DNA of 64,000 nucleotides from Hydra vulgaris. Taxonomy: Eukaryota; Cnidaria; Hydrozoa; Anthoathecata; Hydridae. Below are positions 48,687 to 63,907 of this stretch, piece after piece; the first letter of the stretch is position 1, and every line of letters begins with the position of its first letter. The notes beneath the pieces are model-generated. The model saw only the letters and a program-made list of their open reading frames with translations. It did no database searches and had not been told where the DNA came from. The DNA is taken from the NCBI RefSeq assembly GCF_038396675.1, contig NC_088920.1, positions 67,848,501 to 67,912,500 of the forward strand, written 5' to 3'. The translations under genes and the position numbers were made by a program.

Positions 48687-49884
48687 TAATATTATATCTA
48701 ATCACAAGGTTTTATGGCTAAACACATCTTTATTCAGAAAATAACCCTGGAGACAAATTCCTTATATTTCTAACAATTTCTGGCATTGCTTTCAAGTTAC
48801 TCTTTTTATTACCTCTAGTAAACTAATGAATAACAACAATCACACATCGTTAGATACAAGCGTATTGCGTGGAGATTGCATGTATAGCATGCATTGCACT
48901 TGTTGTGCGTATTACATGAAGTTAGACTACGCATTAACTATCGCTGACAGCTAGTGTTTCCATCAAAGCTAACTAACCAATTTTTTGAAGTTATTTTAAA
49001 ACTATAAATTGAAGGCTGTGGCGGCAAAAACATTAACTCAATCTTAAAATGATGAAAATCCTAAGTTAGTGACTCTAGTCTCATTGTGCTCTTAATATAA
49101 TGCAAGTAATAAAGCTGTTTTTTGATTTTGTGACATCTAGGCTTGACTCTCTAGTTTTTATACTTTCTAGAATGTTTCTATGTAAAGAAATTTCTGATGA
49201 CATCTATATTGCTTCCATTTGATGCTATTTTATTTTTATCATGAAATTTTTAATAATAACATTTAAGTTTTTTTAATTTTTAATAAACTTTCTGACAAAG
49301 AAAAGGTAAGAAAATTATTACACTCTTGCTAGTAATTCCGGACTTTGACACGTAGGTTAAGATTAGTGGAAAGTAGGCTAAAATTAGTGATGCTAAAAAA
49401 GATTAAAAAGAAGTTGTTACCTATTATCATCATGGAAGAATATATTTAACTCAACTTGAAGAAAAAAAATTTTTCTTACTTTGGTAGCGCTACTAAGTTT
49501 AAAAAAATTTAAAAGTTTAAAAATTTAGAAAAATTTTTTTGCTGTTTTTCGTTAATTTTTATGAAGATATTGTTAAAAATACTAACATAGCGGTAACCGT
49601 TTTGAATGTCGTTATGATTTTTAAAAGTTTGTGAAAATCATTTCTATGCAAAAATCCCATAAGCTAATATAAAAAACATTTTTTTTACGTTATTCGTATT
49701 TTTATGCATACGTATCTCTTTCATTTCTTTTATACAAATAAGTTAATGTTTTTAAAAACTAATGTTTAAACATGTTTAAACAATGTTTTACATTAGCTTT
49801 AAAACTTAAATCTAATTTAATAAACAGCTATTATGTGTTAAAATTTTGTAAAAGTACATTATAAAAAGAAATTAATGAAAGTTT
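48687..49884. other. Non-coding spacer
   Basis: AT-rich; a short direct repeat GTAGGYTAARATTAGTG at 49352-49388. No gene. Confidence 0.4.
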
Positions 49885-51195
49885 TCACTTTGTTTGATTA
49901 CTTGATTGATATTTGTTTTGTAATTTATCCTTAATTTCGGCCAGTTTTTTCTTATCGTTATACCACAATTTAGACAGTTCTTTTACAACGGGTAATGTAC
50001 GTTGGGTGTAAAAATCAGTAATATCCTTTTTTATTCGACGAGCGTAGTTATCACGTATTAGCCCGCAAGCTTTTGTTAGCTCAAATATTACTTGATCTTT
50101 ATCTTTTGTCTCGCTTGTATCCAAGGCCATATTACATACTTCCTTGTCTGTGACATTATCAATGACTTTAGCTCGGTATCTTTTTATTAAGAAATCTTTG
50201 TTACCACCGATTCCGTCTACAGAGTTTATATCTCGCTTAATCCTTATTTCGCAAGTTACAGGAAACTCTTTCCAGAATAATACTTCCATCTGGCATATTT
50301 CAATTTGAGAAATTGCTTGAATTCTTCCGTCAATGGTATTCTTTGTGAATGATTTGATTGATTCAACTAAATTATCTGCAATATCAATTATAGATATTGC
50401 TGCTTTAATTGGTGTTACGTGAGCAATAATTGCCATCTGCTGAGTCATTTGAAGGACAAGCAAAGACATCATATGATATGCTAATGCCATTTGCAGCATT
50501 TTAGCTTCTCCTTCTACCGAACCCCTAGGGAACTCAAAATCTGTAAAACCGCTGTTGATGTACTCATGCAAAGTTAAATAACATTTTGTTTTAAGTTTTC
50601 GTCTTTCATGATTCTTTTTTTTTGACGGTTTTTTTTGTCTAATAAAAGGACTGAACAAAAAATCACATTCTAACATTCTCCTATATACTGCCTTCACATC
50701 TTTTTCCATATTGAAAAGTTCATCTCTAGAAAACTTAAGGTTTAAGTGTAATTCTGTTTCTCGAATAGCTTTTGGCCATATTGATTTGTTCTCGTCTTCA
50801 GTAAAGTAATACTTGAGCAGTAATTTTTTGATTTCTTTTGATTTTTTAATTCCTCCTAAAACTGCTACTAATGATTTGTTTAGAATTTCAGGATAAGAGA
50901 TTGAGTTTTCTGATCTCATTGCTGCCAATTTCTTATCCCATGCGCGGTAGGATGCCCAATCGTTGTAGCTCAGTATAACAGGATTAGAACTGATTGTATT
51001 GTTGCTTGTATAATTGTCGTATTTTTTTAAAGAAATAGCTGGACTGCTTTTGGAAAAAAAGTTTAGTTCAAAATTTCTTTTAAAATTTGTTTTAATCTTT
51101 TTTAATTTTATGCCAACATTCGTGTTGTCTTTACTTTCACTGCTGTAACAGCTCATCAAAATTGCGCAACATAAAGTTGTTAATACGTATTTCAT
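49885..51195 (-). CDS. Secreted six-cysteine protein, paralogue A (436 aa), unknown family
   Basis: Intronless frame with a signal peptide (MKYVLTTLCCAILMSCYS). After a Lys- and Asn-rich stretch (20-95) comes a conserved domain shared with the gene at 55836-56993: EILNKS, YYFTEDENKSIWPKAIRETE (129-148), VYRRMLECD, then a basic linker (186-203), KCY, EFPRGSVEGEAKMLQMALAY with a hydrophobic helix (about 231-257), EICQ, TCEIRIKRD, NVT and KACGLI. Mature cysteines: 177, 205, 301, 315, 354, 377, all conserved in the paralogue. R-I-K-R at 318-321 is a furin-type site and Asn347 a glycosylation site. I do not recognise the family. The hydrophobic segment could be a membrane-active helix or a core helix; that is speculation. 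Start chosen because the signal peptide begins at this Met. Confidence 0.8.
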   Translation of the reverse strand: MKYVLTTLCCAILMSCYSSESKDNTNVGIKLKKIKTNFKRNFELNFFSKSSPAISLKKYDNYTSNNTISSNPVILSYNDWASYRAWDKKLAAMRSENSISYPEILNKSLVAVLGGIKKSKEIKKLLLKYYFTEDENKSIWPKAIRETELHLNLKFSRDELFNMEKDVKAVYRRMLECDFLFSPFIRQKKPSKKKNHERRKLKTKCYLTLHEYINSGFTDFEFPRGSVEGEAKMLQMALAYHMMSLLVLQMTQQMAIIAHVTPIKAAISIIDIADNLVESIKSFTKNTIDGRIQAISQIEICQMEVLFWKEFPVTCEIRIKRDINSVDGIGGNKDFLIKRYRAKVIDNVTDKEVCNMALDTSETKDKDQVIFELTKACGLIRDNYARRIKKDITDFYTQRTLPVVKELSKLWYNDKKKLAEIKDKLQNKYQSSNQTK

Positions 51196-51989
51196 TTCAG
51201 CAAATTTTCTGCAAAGTTTACTTTTTTTTCTTTTTTTTTTTTAAATAAGAATTTAAATATGAAAACTTCTACAAATCACTGTATGATGTTTTCAAACTCA
51301 CTGAGGCATATTAATCGCACAAGCTTTTCATTTAGATTTTAGAAAAAAACTCAGCAAGAGCTAAATTTAAGAGCGAAATCGAAATAATCGAGATAAACAG
51401 TTTATCGTTTTTAAAATGTTTTTTGCACAATTATTTATAAAAACTTTGTTTTTAGAGCAATCAAAGAGTATAAAAAAATTTTACAAAAAAACGAATTTTT
51501 AGAAATTTTAAAACACACGCACTCAAATTTTTAGACAAATTTGCATCCTGTACTTCGAAAACGGAGGGGGAAACGTCGAGCTATGGTGAAACTTTTTGAT
51601 TAGTTTGTTTCTATTTCGATATTGCAAATTAGCCAATAACTGATTCACCCAAATTATACTAAGGTATACCTTAGTATAATTATATTATAATTACATTATA
51701 ATATTTGCAGTTATTGACTCAAATATCTTTCTCTTTTTCATCACAAGTTTCATATTTATTTTCAACAAATAAGGGAAAAAAACTTTATGGGGTAAAAAGA
51801 GACATCCATTGTCTAGCATTTGAGAAAAATATTAATTATAGATTTTCAAGTCGCAGCTACAAAACAATATGACATCCTGGGCAACAATTTGCAAACAACG
51901 TTATCTGGTGCAAGTAACTCTTTTTATGACCACAGACCTACCTCTAGATAATACATTGAAGAGACAAGTGAGAGGTATTAAATAAAGCA
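51196..51989. repeat. Upstream spacer with a 30-bp perfect palindrome
   Basis: 51652-51681 reads AATTATACTAAGGTA and its exact reverse complement with no loop. The rest of the divergent upstream region of paralogue A is AT-rich. Confidence 0.8.
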
Positions 51990-52690
51990 GTCGTTTGGTC
52001 AAAAAATTCCTTTTAATATTGACAAATGCCTAGTTACGCATTATAGAACGAAAAATGAGAATCATACGAATCTAATAGATAGCAGAGAATTTAAATGTAT
52101 TTTTAGAGACAGACTTTATAGAAATTTCAAATGATCTTAAATGGAAAAAAACAGATTATATCATCTATTTCGAAAACAAGTTCAACCTTGGGACAAATGC
52201 CAAAAACATTTGCATATCACAACGTAAATTTACTAAAGTTATTATACAAAGTGTTTATACGAAACATATTGAATTTTACTTATTGAATCGCCTAAGTTTA
52301 GTCTTCAAACATAAAAGGAGATATATATTTTGTAATATATATTATGTAAATATTTCATTTTGATCTTCAGATATAAAAGGAGATATTTGTAATTTAGAAA
52401 AAACACAAACACGAGCAATTAAAATAGTACAAAATATGCAAACAAAGAGAAAAAGTTGAACTTATCAATCCACAATTTTAAAGGTTTAAACACCAGAGGT
52501 CAGAAATTTATATACAGCCCGGAAAGATTTACTGACACAATTATACATAACTTCTTAACAAATAGAATGACACCATTATGGAAAAGCTATTTCAAAGCTT
52601 TATTCAAAATCTTTGAAGGAGTTCAAAAACTTTTATGACGCAAAACAAAAGTGACAAATTACACAAGTTTATGAAAGCTTTCATTAATAC
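51990..52690 (+). pseudogene. Non-LTR retrotransposon C-terminal relic
   Basis: Frames in order resemble the end of a CR1-type reverse transcriptase: FNIDKCLVTHYRTKNENH, DLKWKK, NLLKLLYKVFIRNILNFTY, then LEKTQTRAIKIVQNM at about 52390-52435. Stops and frame changes throughout; 5' truncated. Domain order is right but each match is short. Confidence 0.55.
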
Positions 52691-52770
52691 TTGATAACTT
52701 AAGGATACTTGATAAGGCAACAGCACTAAACTATAATATATTATATTACTAAACTATAACTATATATATA

Positions 52771-53291
<521 letters not shown>

Positions 53292-53414
53292 ATTTTACTT
53301 GTAGATAACACTTGCCGTCGAACAATTTTTTGTTACAGATTGAGTTTCATTTATTCACAATCTCGCCATTCTAATCCCCTTTCTTGTATCCATCAAATGT
53401 TTGGTTATCAATTT

Positions 53415-53575
53415 AGAGGCGATTCTACAGGGGAGGGGTATTTGTGGTGCTATGTCATTCCCCCCACCCCTCCCTCCTCATAAAAACGAAAAAAGGCAAT
53501 TTTTAAGTTGATTTTTTGAAGAATATAGTCGGGTATTAGACACATTTTAGTCGCGTGAATTAATCGCCTCTGGTA
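53415..53575. repeat. Repeat fragment, probable MITE
   Basis: AGAGGCGATT at 53416 is inverted at about 53562-53571 (AATCGCCTCT). 53527-53561 (TAGTCGGGTATTAGACACAT and on) recurs with a few changes at 58421-58455, so this is a dispersed repeat. Confidence 0.6.
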
Positions 53576-54049
53576 TGGATTGTGTAGTTTTCGAGATATT
53601 TTACAGGTCCAACTTGTTGATGTGTATAACTAGTGCCCACTCTACCATACGATCCTTCTGTAAGCAACAGGCTTATAATATTTTAAATGTTGTATTTTTA
53701 TTAGATATATGCTTTTCAAAGCTAATTGTCAAAACTATTGATTTAGTTAACTAAAATTAATAATGAAAAGTTCAACTCTTTAAAAGCTAAAGATCTATAC
53801 TAACTCCATACACTTTGTCAAGGTAAAGTATTCAGAGGATCTGAAACTAACAAACTTATTTACTTTTAAATGTTATAAATTTATTTTTAAATGTTATAAA
53901 TTTATTTTATTACATTGCGCGCAAATATTGCTACAGTGTGCATAAACATCATTTTTTTAAAACAATAGACGAATAGTTTTTTATTTTATGCATGACAAAA
54001 ACCGTAATGTTTAATTACAATCTTAACATTTATGTAACGATTTTATTAG
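53576..54049. other. Non-coding spacer
   Basis: AT-rich; no feature except a direct repeat TTTTAAATGTTATAAATTTA around 53860-53900. Confidence 0.45.

Positions 54050-54140
<91 letters not shown>
54050..54140. repeat. (CT)n microsatellite
   Basis: About 90 bp of CT, directly followed by a short TATATA and the MITE at 54148. Confidence 0.98.
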
Positions 54141-54142
<2 letters not shown>

Positions 54143-54147
54143 ATATA

Positions 54148-55835
<1,688 letters not shown>

Positions 55836-56993
55836 ATGGAAAAGATTGAAATCTTATTAGTAATTGTTTTTTTCATTCAACTTTGCTTCAGTGAAAACTA
55901 TATGAACACTAAAAATGAGTCAGAGGAAACAGATGAATCTGGAAATGGAAGCGGAGATCTTAGTATAAAAACTGTCAAAAGAAGCGTAAGTAAAGAAGTC
56001 ACATACGTAGATATTTTAAATAAATCTGCAAAAGCTATTCTTGCTTTTGACATAAATATTAACCAGCTGAAACAAATTTTGGAAGATCATTACTTTACAA
56101 GTGAAGAAAGTCAATCAATTTGGCCGAAGGCTATAAAAGAAACAGAAGGAACACTCAATTTGTATTTTAATGAACGCGAACTTCTTGATATGCAAAGCGA
56201 TATAAAAATGATTTACCGTCGAATGTTGGAATGCGACTTGCTCCCTAAAGTACAGAAGAATAAAAAACATATGAAGTCAAAGCAACAAAAAGACAGAGTA
56301 AAATGTTACTCAACATTAAACGACTTCATTGATAAAGGATTCCCAGACTTTGGTTTTCCACGAGGTTCAGTGGAGGCACAAGCAAAAATGTTACAAATCG
56401 GTCTTGCATACAACGTTATGTCCCTTCTCATTCTTCAAATGACAAGACAACTTTCTATTAAAGTAAATGTTAGCCCTAACATTACATTTAAAGCAGATAG
56501 GTCTATTATTGACATAGCAGAAAATATTTTTAATTTTAAAGAGGTAACACAAAATACCGTAGACGCACGTGAACAGGCTGTTTCACAAACAGAAATATGT
56601 CAAATACGTCAAGTATTATGGATAGATTTTGAAGAAACGTGCGAAACTCGAATGAAAAGAGATGTTGACACTGGAGCAGGTATAGGCGGTATAAAGGAAA
56701 AATTTGTTCAAAAGTATCGAGTTAAAGTCATTGATAACGTTACTGGAAAAGAGATTTGCAGCCGAATTATGTCAACTAGCAATAGAATAAACAAAGAGCA
56801 GGTAAAAAGTTTATTAGCAAAAACATGTCAAAAAGTTCGTCAAAAATATGTTTCAAAGATCCGAAAAGAAATTACACAATTTTATAAAGATCGCATATTA
56901 TTAATCGTTGAAGACATAAAAAAAATGTGGGAGGCAAACAAAAAGAAAGCAAAAGCTTTTCGACAAAGTAACAAAAAAGGAAGTCATGTTTAA
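55836..56993 (+). CDS. Secreted six-cysteine protein, paralogue B (385 aa), unknown family
   Basis: Intronless. Signal peptide of about 19 residues (MEKIEILLVIVFFIQLCFS), then an acidic Ser/Gly-rich stretch (25-42) ending in a dibasic TVKRS (46-50). The conserved domain matches paralogue A at about half the positions in the best blocks: DILNKS, HYFTSEESQSIWPKAIKETE (85-104), IYRRMLECD, KCY, GFPRGSVEAQAKMLQIGLAY, a hydrophobic helix (about 182-208), EICQ, TCETRMKRD, YRVKVIDNVTGKEIC, TCQKVRQ. Conserved cysteines: 133, 157, 255, 269, 308, 331. Furin-type R-M-K-R at 272-275 and glycosylation Asn301 are shared with A. Shorter N-terminus than A. Transcribed away from A, 4.6 kb apart. A poly(A) signal AATAAA lies at 57374-57379. 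Function unknown. Confidence 0.82.
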   Translation: MEKIEILLVIVFFIQLCFSENYMNTKNESEETDESGNGSGDLSIKTVKRSVSKEVTYVDILNKSAKAILAFDININQLKQILEDHYFTSEESQSIWPKAIKETEGTLNLYFNERELLDMQSDIKMIYRRMLECDLLPKVQKNKKHMKSKQQKDRVKCYSTLNDFIDKGFPDFGFPRGSVEAQAKMLQIGLAYNVMSLLILQMTRQLSIKVNVSPNITFKADRSIIDIAENIFNFKEVTQNTVDAREQAVSQTEICQIRQVLWIDFEETCETRMKRDVDTGAGIGGIKEKFVQKYRVKVIDNVTGKEICSRIMSTSNRINKEQVKSLLAKTCQKVRQKYVSKIRKEITQFYKDRILLIVEDIKKMWEANKKKAKAFRQSNKKGSHV

Positions 56994-57800
56994 ACAATTT
57001 AAAAATCCCTTATCAATATAATGATATAACACTAATTTAAAACGGTAAACATTTAAATTAGCAATAAGGAAGATTCATATATGATAAATACTTTTAATTT
57101 CCGTAAAAATAGCAAGCAAAGAACGACATAAGTTAAAATAACAAAAATTAAGAGCGATTGTCAAAATATTAATATATAAATTAGATTTAAGTTGCAACTA
57201 AATATTGTAAACTCAATATTAATTGATTAAAAAAGATGTTTCTGTTTTTTTGACTTAAGTTATGAATTACTTGCTATTTTTTTGATTCTGACGCTTTGAT
57301 ATTTGTATCTTAGTATTATTCAAACATAATTTTCATTTTTAACATCGAAACAATTGTATTATAAAAAACATGAAATAAATATATATTGTAAAATACATGT
57401 TCTCAAAGTAAAGCTTAATTGCTGCAATATACATACAAATTAATTGCTGCTATATATATATACAGGTTAATTGCTGCAATATATAATTAGGTTAAATGCT
57501 TTAATATAAAGATTAAAAAGAAATATATTTTATATAAAAGTTTAAGCGGAATGAAGAGGAATCTAAGGACAAAGATCCGCTGGTTTTAGTATTTTAAAAA
57601 GAAATCTGAGGATTTTAGTTTTGATAGAATTTTTTTAATTGTACACTAGTAAACGTTATTAAGGATTTAGGATTAGGATACCATTGAGGTTAAACAAAAA
57701 GCGTGATATCCTGGTGTATCCTGGTGTATAATATATCCCGGAAAATATTTAATATATCCCGGGTTATTGCTAATATATCTCAGGATATTGCTAATATATG
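56994..57800. repeat. 3' flank with short tandem repeats
   Basis: 57416-57505 holds three degenerate copies of GTTAATTGCTGCAATATATA. 57690-57800 has repeated ATATCCTGGTGTA and AATATATCCCGG units. No gene. Confidence 0.55.
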
Positions 57801-58620
57801 AAATCTTATACTTTAAATAAAACTAGCTTTTTTAAAAAATTGATTATATGAAAAGTTCATTAAAAAAAGAACTTTTGAAAATAAAACAAATTATAAAAAC
57901 TATAATCGTCTTGCAATAATTGTAAAGCTATCAAAAAAGTTTTAAAATAGTAGCCAATTACTAAAATACGAAAATGACATTCAAAAAACTTGGAGCATAA
58001 TCAAAAAGTTTATAGATAGAAAAGATATAAATACTAGTTGTTAACCAAAACAGCAAAACGACGCTCTAATTGCTAATTCATTTTACCATGCATTTGTTTG
58101 CACAGGCCCAATTTTGGCATCAAAAAAAATAAATAAATTAACTTGCTTTAAATTATAACTAAACTCTAATAACAAAATAATGAACAATATGCTAAAAGAA
58201 TATGCTAAAAGAAAAAAAGTTACTTGATGCTGTGTCTTAAAAAACCAAGTATAGCTAATTGAGTTGATGATTTAGTTGGGGGTGTAGTAAAGCTAATTGA
58301 GTTGATGATTTAGTTGGAGGAAAATCACCTTCTTTGGGGATGGAGGAGGGGGTGTACCACCCCCTCCCCTATCCCCAAAGAAGCTAATTTTCAGATTACA
58401 GTCAGTTTTTTTTAAGAAGTTAGTCGGGTATTTGACACGTTTTAGTCGGGTGAATTTTAGTTTTGAGGACCTTTTTTTTTAATCATTCAGTCAGTACTTT
58501 TTAAAGATTCACCCCCCGCCTCTCTTTTTATTCGTAGAATAAAAAGAGGGGAGGAGGGTGATATCTATACTAAATTTCTATACTTACTCTGGTAATATCT
58601 ATACTAAAATCAGGAGATGA
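57801..58620. repeat. Non-coding region with two GC-rich hairpins and a tandem duplication
   Basis: A 36-bp direct duplication (AGCTAATTGAGTTGATGATT) at about 58250-58320. Hairpin 58330-58383 (CTTCTTTGGGGAT, then GGAGGGGGTG, inverted across GTACC). The repeat 58421-58455 is shared with 53527-53561. Hairpin 58508-58561 (TCACCCCCCGCCTCTCTTTT against TCACCCTCCTCCCCTCTTTT). Confidence 0.75.
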
Positions 58621-59760
58621 GACTAGTGTCTCCAAACACAGACCTATCTCCAAACTAACATGCTTTTTAAAATTATTTTAACTAAATTAGATTTTATTAC
58701 TTTTAACAAAAATATTCTTTATAATAACCAATTTGGATTTAAAAAGAGGCACTCTACTGATCAGGCAGTTGTTCACCTTGTTCATGATATCTTTAAATCA
58801 TTTGATGAAAATAAATATACATAAAGTGTTTTTATTGATTTCAGTAAAGCTTTTGACACTGTCAATCATTATATTTTATTAACAAAATTAGAAAACTATG
58901 GTATTAAACATCTAAGTATTGTGTGTTTTTAAAACCTACTTGTCAAAAAGAAAGCAATATATTTTTTACAATGGTGGCAAAACGAACAATATGAACATAA
59001 AATGGATTTCCTCAGGGATACGTATTGAGACCACTCCAGTTTCTTATTTATGATAATAACTTAGACAAGGCTTGTATAGAACTTGATACAATTTTATTTG
59101 CAGATGACACAAATCTATTTTGTGCACATGATGGTATAATTATTCTGTTATAGTTTGTAAACGAGCTAATAAATTTATAAGATTTAATAGTTCTTTGTTT
59201 ACTGACTTAAACAGAAAATATTTATCATTATGTGCATAAAATAGATTTTTGACATCTACAAATAAAGTTTTATCTTGTGATAACTTATTTGCATTAAACC
59301 ATTCAGTATACTGATTGGTTTAATGCTAAGAATTTATCACTAATTGTAACCAAAATAAAATATACTTTTTTCCATTGTTTTCATAATCGAAATAAAATTC
59401 TTCTTAAACTTTGAAAACTTTGTATTGGAATCAAGACATAAAAGAGAAATCACATTAAAAATTCTCGGCGTAATTTTTGACGAAAGCGTTACATGGAGAG
59501 ATTACATACATTGTCTCAAAAATAAAATCTCAAATAGCATTGGCCTACTTTGTAGAGCAAAACTTTTTTTAAATCCAATTTGCTTAAAACTTTTATATTT
59601 ATCATTTATTATTATTATTTTTACATTTATTGTTATCTTAATTACATTTGGTGCAATACAAATAAATATAAAAATTAAAAAACTATTAACTTCAATTAAC
59701 AATTGCATCAACACATCAACAACAGCATGCTGAACATAAGCCCAAGCATTATTTGTTTAA
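58621..59760 (+). pseudogene. Non-LTR retrotransposon reverse transcriptase relic
   Basis: In order on the plus strand: NQFGFKKRHSTDQAVVHLVH at about 58731, [14 protein letters not shown] (catalytic Asp) at about 58829, a frameshifted GYVLRPLQF (usually GVPQGSVLGPLLF), LFADDTNLFCAHDG (the FADD active site) at about 59095, and LKILGVIFDESVTWRDYIHC with SNSIGLLCRAKLFLNP (59455-59580). This is the CR1/L2/Jockey-type arrangement. Stops at several points (TAA in ENKYT-SVF) and frame changes kill it. No endonuclease part; the 5' end is missing. Confidence 0.8.
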
Positions 59761-61189
<1,429 letters not shown>

Positions 61190-61795
61190 TAAGAATGGCC
61201 GGCATACATGAACTAGCAGGCTGTTAGAATCATATTTGGAGCTGGTAGAGCGATTCCTTGTGAACCTCTTTTACGTATAATTGGTGTCCTGAATATTTTC
61301 AAACTTAATATCCATCTTGTTCTACAGTTCATGTATAAAACAAAATATGGACTCTCCCCCAAAAATTTGAAACTTATTTTAAAGAAATACACCATAAATA
61401 TGCTACAGATTTTCCGCAAACAACTTTGTTATACCAAAATCTTATTCTAAACAAAAGTCTTATTCAATTCAGAATCACGGACCACTTTTGTGGAAAAGAA
61501 AAGTTTTATATATTCACTCTTATTTTTACCCAATCTATTTATGATATTATGTATTAAACAATATCTTACTTTATTTTTTATATATTTTTTGTAAACATTC
61601 ATTCAATTTTTCTTGATATATATTCTTGAAGCAACTTTGAAAAAATTATAAATTGTAACACGGTGCTCGGCGATAAGGCAAATCAATGCCTTCTTTATGC
61701 TCCGGCCATTAACTTAATTGTAAATTTATGGAAACTGTTATATTTATTAAACGGCAAAATATAATGTTAAATAAAAATAAAATAAAAATGAACAT
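61190..61795 (+). pseudogene. Non-LTR retrotransposon 3' end relic
   Basis: Plus-strand fragments LNIHLVLQFMYKTKYGLSPK (about 61305-61365) and CYRFSANNFVIPKSYSKQKS, then SIQNHGPLLWKRKV (about 61401-61505), match the C-terminal end of CR1/L2-type proteins. The 3' untranslated region ends in an A-rich tail (61765-61795). Several frame changes. Confidence 0.65.
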
Positions 61796-62789
61796 ATTAG
61801 CTAGTGCGTTTAACTCCTTAAAATGAGCTTGCAACCCAATGTTGTAACACATATTAGAGTCGTTAACATACAACTACCCACGGCAATCACTAATGTTAAT
61901 GCCGTACCTTGCTAATGCCTTTTTGACGAGACTAAGCATACTAGATGCTCCCCTGACTTCTCATTGGAAAGAATGATAAAAAACCTTCAGGCATTATATA
62001 CAGAACAACAAAAATGAGTTGATCTACGTGCAAAATGCGTGTGGTTGAACCAAATATGATTGAATAATATTTGGCAGCTTTAAATTTAAATTTTTTTAGG
62101 AAAGAAATTTTTACAATATTAAAAAGTTGTAAAGTACTCTTTTCAAAGCAAGTTTAAAGTATATCAAAATAAAAATATAAAAGCGATTTATAAATACTAA
62201 TTATTTGTATAGGCAAATTGCCAAGTTACTGGATAAGCTCTTCGCAAATGTTAGCTGATAGATAGGAAGTGTTATCTTTACCTTGGTTTACTTGAGTGTT
62301 TATATACTTAGGTAGTAATGGATTGTATAGCTAGCTACTCTAATGAGCCAAGGAACTTTCCATCATGACATGATCCAATTTTCTGGTCTGATCCACAACT
62401 AACTCGTTAGATTTTTGTTAATAGGTATACATAAATATGTTTATACTAATAGATCAATCAGTTAAAAAGCTAAATAATCCTAAAATATCAATGTAATTAA
62501 ACTTTACCGAAGAGGTAAAGGTATCTGTCCGAAGAGTATCTGTCACTAACTTGAGCTATTTTTTCCAGCTTACACTAATGGAGTCCAAAGTTGTATCTAC
62601 CGGTTTTTGTAATAATACATCAGATTATTTTTTTGCAAAAAATATTGTCAACTTTGACAAGTACACAACAACATTTACTACTGTTATTTAAATTTAGTAA
62701 ACACCAATGTAATAATATTACAAAGTAAAAAAAAAAAAGAAAGTTCTTTCTCGTGATTTTCACTTAATATTTCTTTCTTTAAGAATTTA
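61796..62789. other. Non-coding spacer
   Basis: AT-rich; no gene or element recognised. Confidence 0.4.
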
Positions 62790-63540
62790 TTTAAAAATGT
62801 ATCTTTGCTCTTTTGCATTCCAGTAACTCTACTGCAAGTTTTTTTAATGTGTTTTGAAACTGAAACTGAAACTTGAAATTCAAAATTGATTTCAGCGCGC
62901 TCCTTCCAACTCTATCTAACTTTTTCATTAGTACGTCGCTATTGTCACATAGCTCTATTCTGTAAGTCAAGGAAGGCACTGTAAACGATGTATATATATA
63001 GGAAATGGAACTCGAGTGGGTAAACCGGACTCGAGACTGAACAAGTGTTTATGCAACGGCTCTAAAGTTTGAGATTTTTTAACCACGTTTGAACAAATGA
63101 GTGATGCAAAAATTTAATGTTTGGTATTCCATTTGAACCACAGGTGTTTAAATATATTGTGGAGATTTTTATTTATATCAGAAATGGTTATCGTATTGCT
63201 TTGTAACTGTGTATTATCTGAAATCAAGAACTCAGTCTTTAACCCACTTTTACAATTTAAATCACTGTGTACATTTTCAAAAACATTTTGAGACCAGAAA
63301 GGGTAGAGCTTAAAAGTAAAACATTATCCGCATATGCTATTCCACCAGTAATGTTACCACCAGTAACATCCGCATATGCTATTCCACCAGTAATTTTACC
63401 ACCAGTAATATTAATTTTTAACGATTTCGAGAAGGCTTTTAGCGCAGATGTTATTGAGGTGAAAAAGTTGAACCTTGTCTTACTCCTTGCTTTATACGAA
63501 ACTGTCGCACGACTATTGCGATTTAAGGAAGAAGTAGTAT
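62790..63540 (-). pseudogene. Reverse transcriptase relic with duplicated active-site segment
   Basis: Minus strand, read across frames: FRIKQGVRQGSTFSP (about 63500-63455), then ITSALKAFSKSLKI, then GGIAYAD twice (42-bp tandem duplication, 63327-63410). The second copy continues as NVLLLSSTLSGLKMFLKMYT, so the normal YADD is YADN. LTYRIELCDNSDVLMKKLDR near 62960 is the downstream part. Frameshifted and truncated; clade not assigned. Confidence 0.65.
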
Positions 63541-63544
63541 TAAC

Positions 63545-63697
63545 TAAACAGAGTGGCAAATTTGCGGATGAGCATTTGACCAAGAAGTTCACTCTTCCTT
63601 CCTTACCAATGCCACTTATTGGACTTGAGCTGGCGTTGAACCTCGGACCTTATGGTTCGGAGCCAGAACTCTAACCACTACACCACAGCTGCACAAT
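63545..63697 (-). mobile_element. tRNA-derived SINE, copy 3
   Basis: Minus strand: GTGCAGCTGTGGTGTAGTGG (A-box side), then GGTCCGAGGTTCAACGCC (B box), then the body AGTCCAATAAGTGGCATTGG and GTGAACTTCTTGGTCAAATG shared with the copy at 44032. The tRNA-like head is the best preserved of the three. Confidence 0.8.
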
Positions 63698-63778
63698 GTT
63701 ACAGTTATCCATTGATAACTTGTGACTTTTTTTTTATCCTGAAAGTTCTGGTGATTTTTTACAAATCAAGTTAATTCC

Positions 63779-63907
63779 CGATAACTCGAACCTTCAAAGG
63801 GCCAAGGATAATGGTTCAACTTAACGAATGTTTGACTAAAGCCAATACCCGTTAAGTTGAACTTTGGATGATATGAAATATTATTTCGAGTTAAGGCGAG
63901 TTATCCT
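63779..63907. mobile_element. Possible small foldback MITE
   Basis: GATAACTCG near 63780 is inverted near 63898-63906, and GTTCAACTTAACG (63814-63826) is the exact reverse complement of 63850-63862. Looks like a pogo/Tigger-type MITE; termini not certain. Confidence 0.5.

Noticed and set aside
54050..54140. (CT)n as a promoter GA-element for a neighbouring gene
   Set aside because: It abuts a MITE end and lies 1.7 kb from the nearest coding start; a simple microsatellite is enough to explain it.
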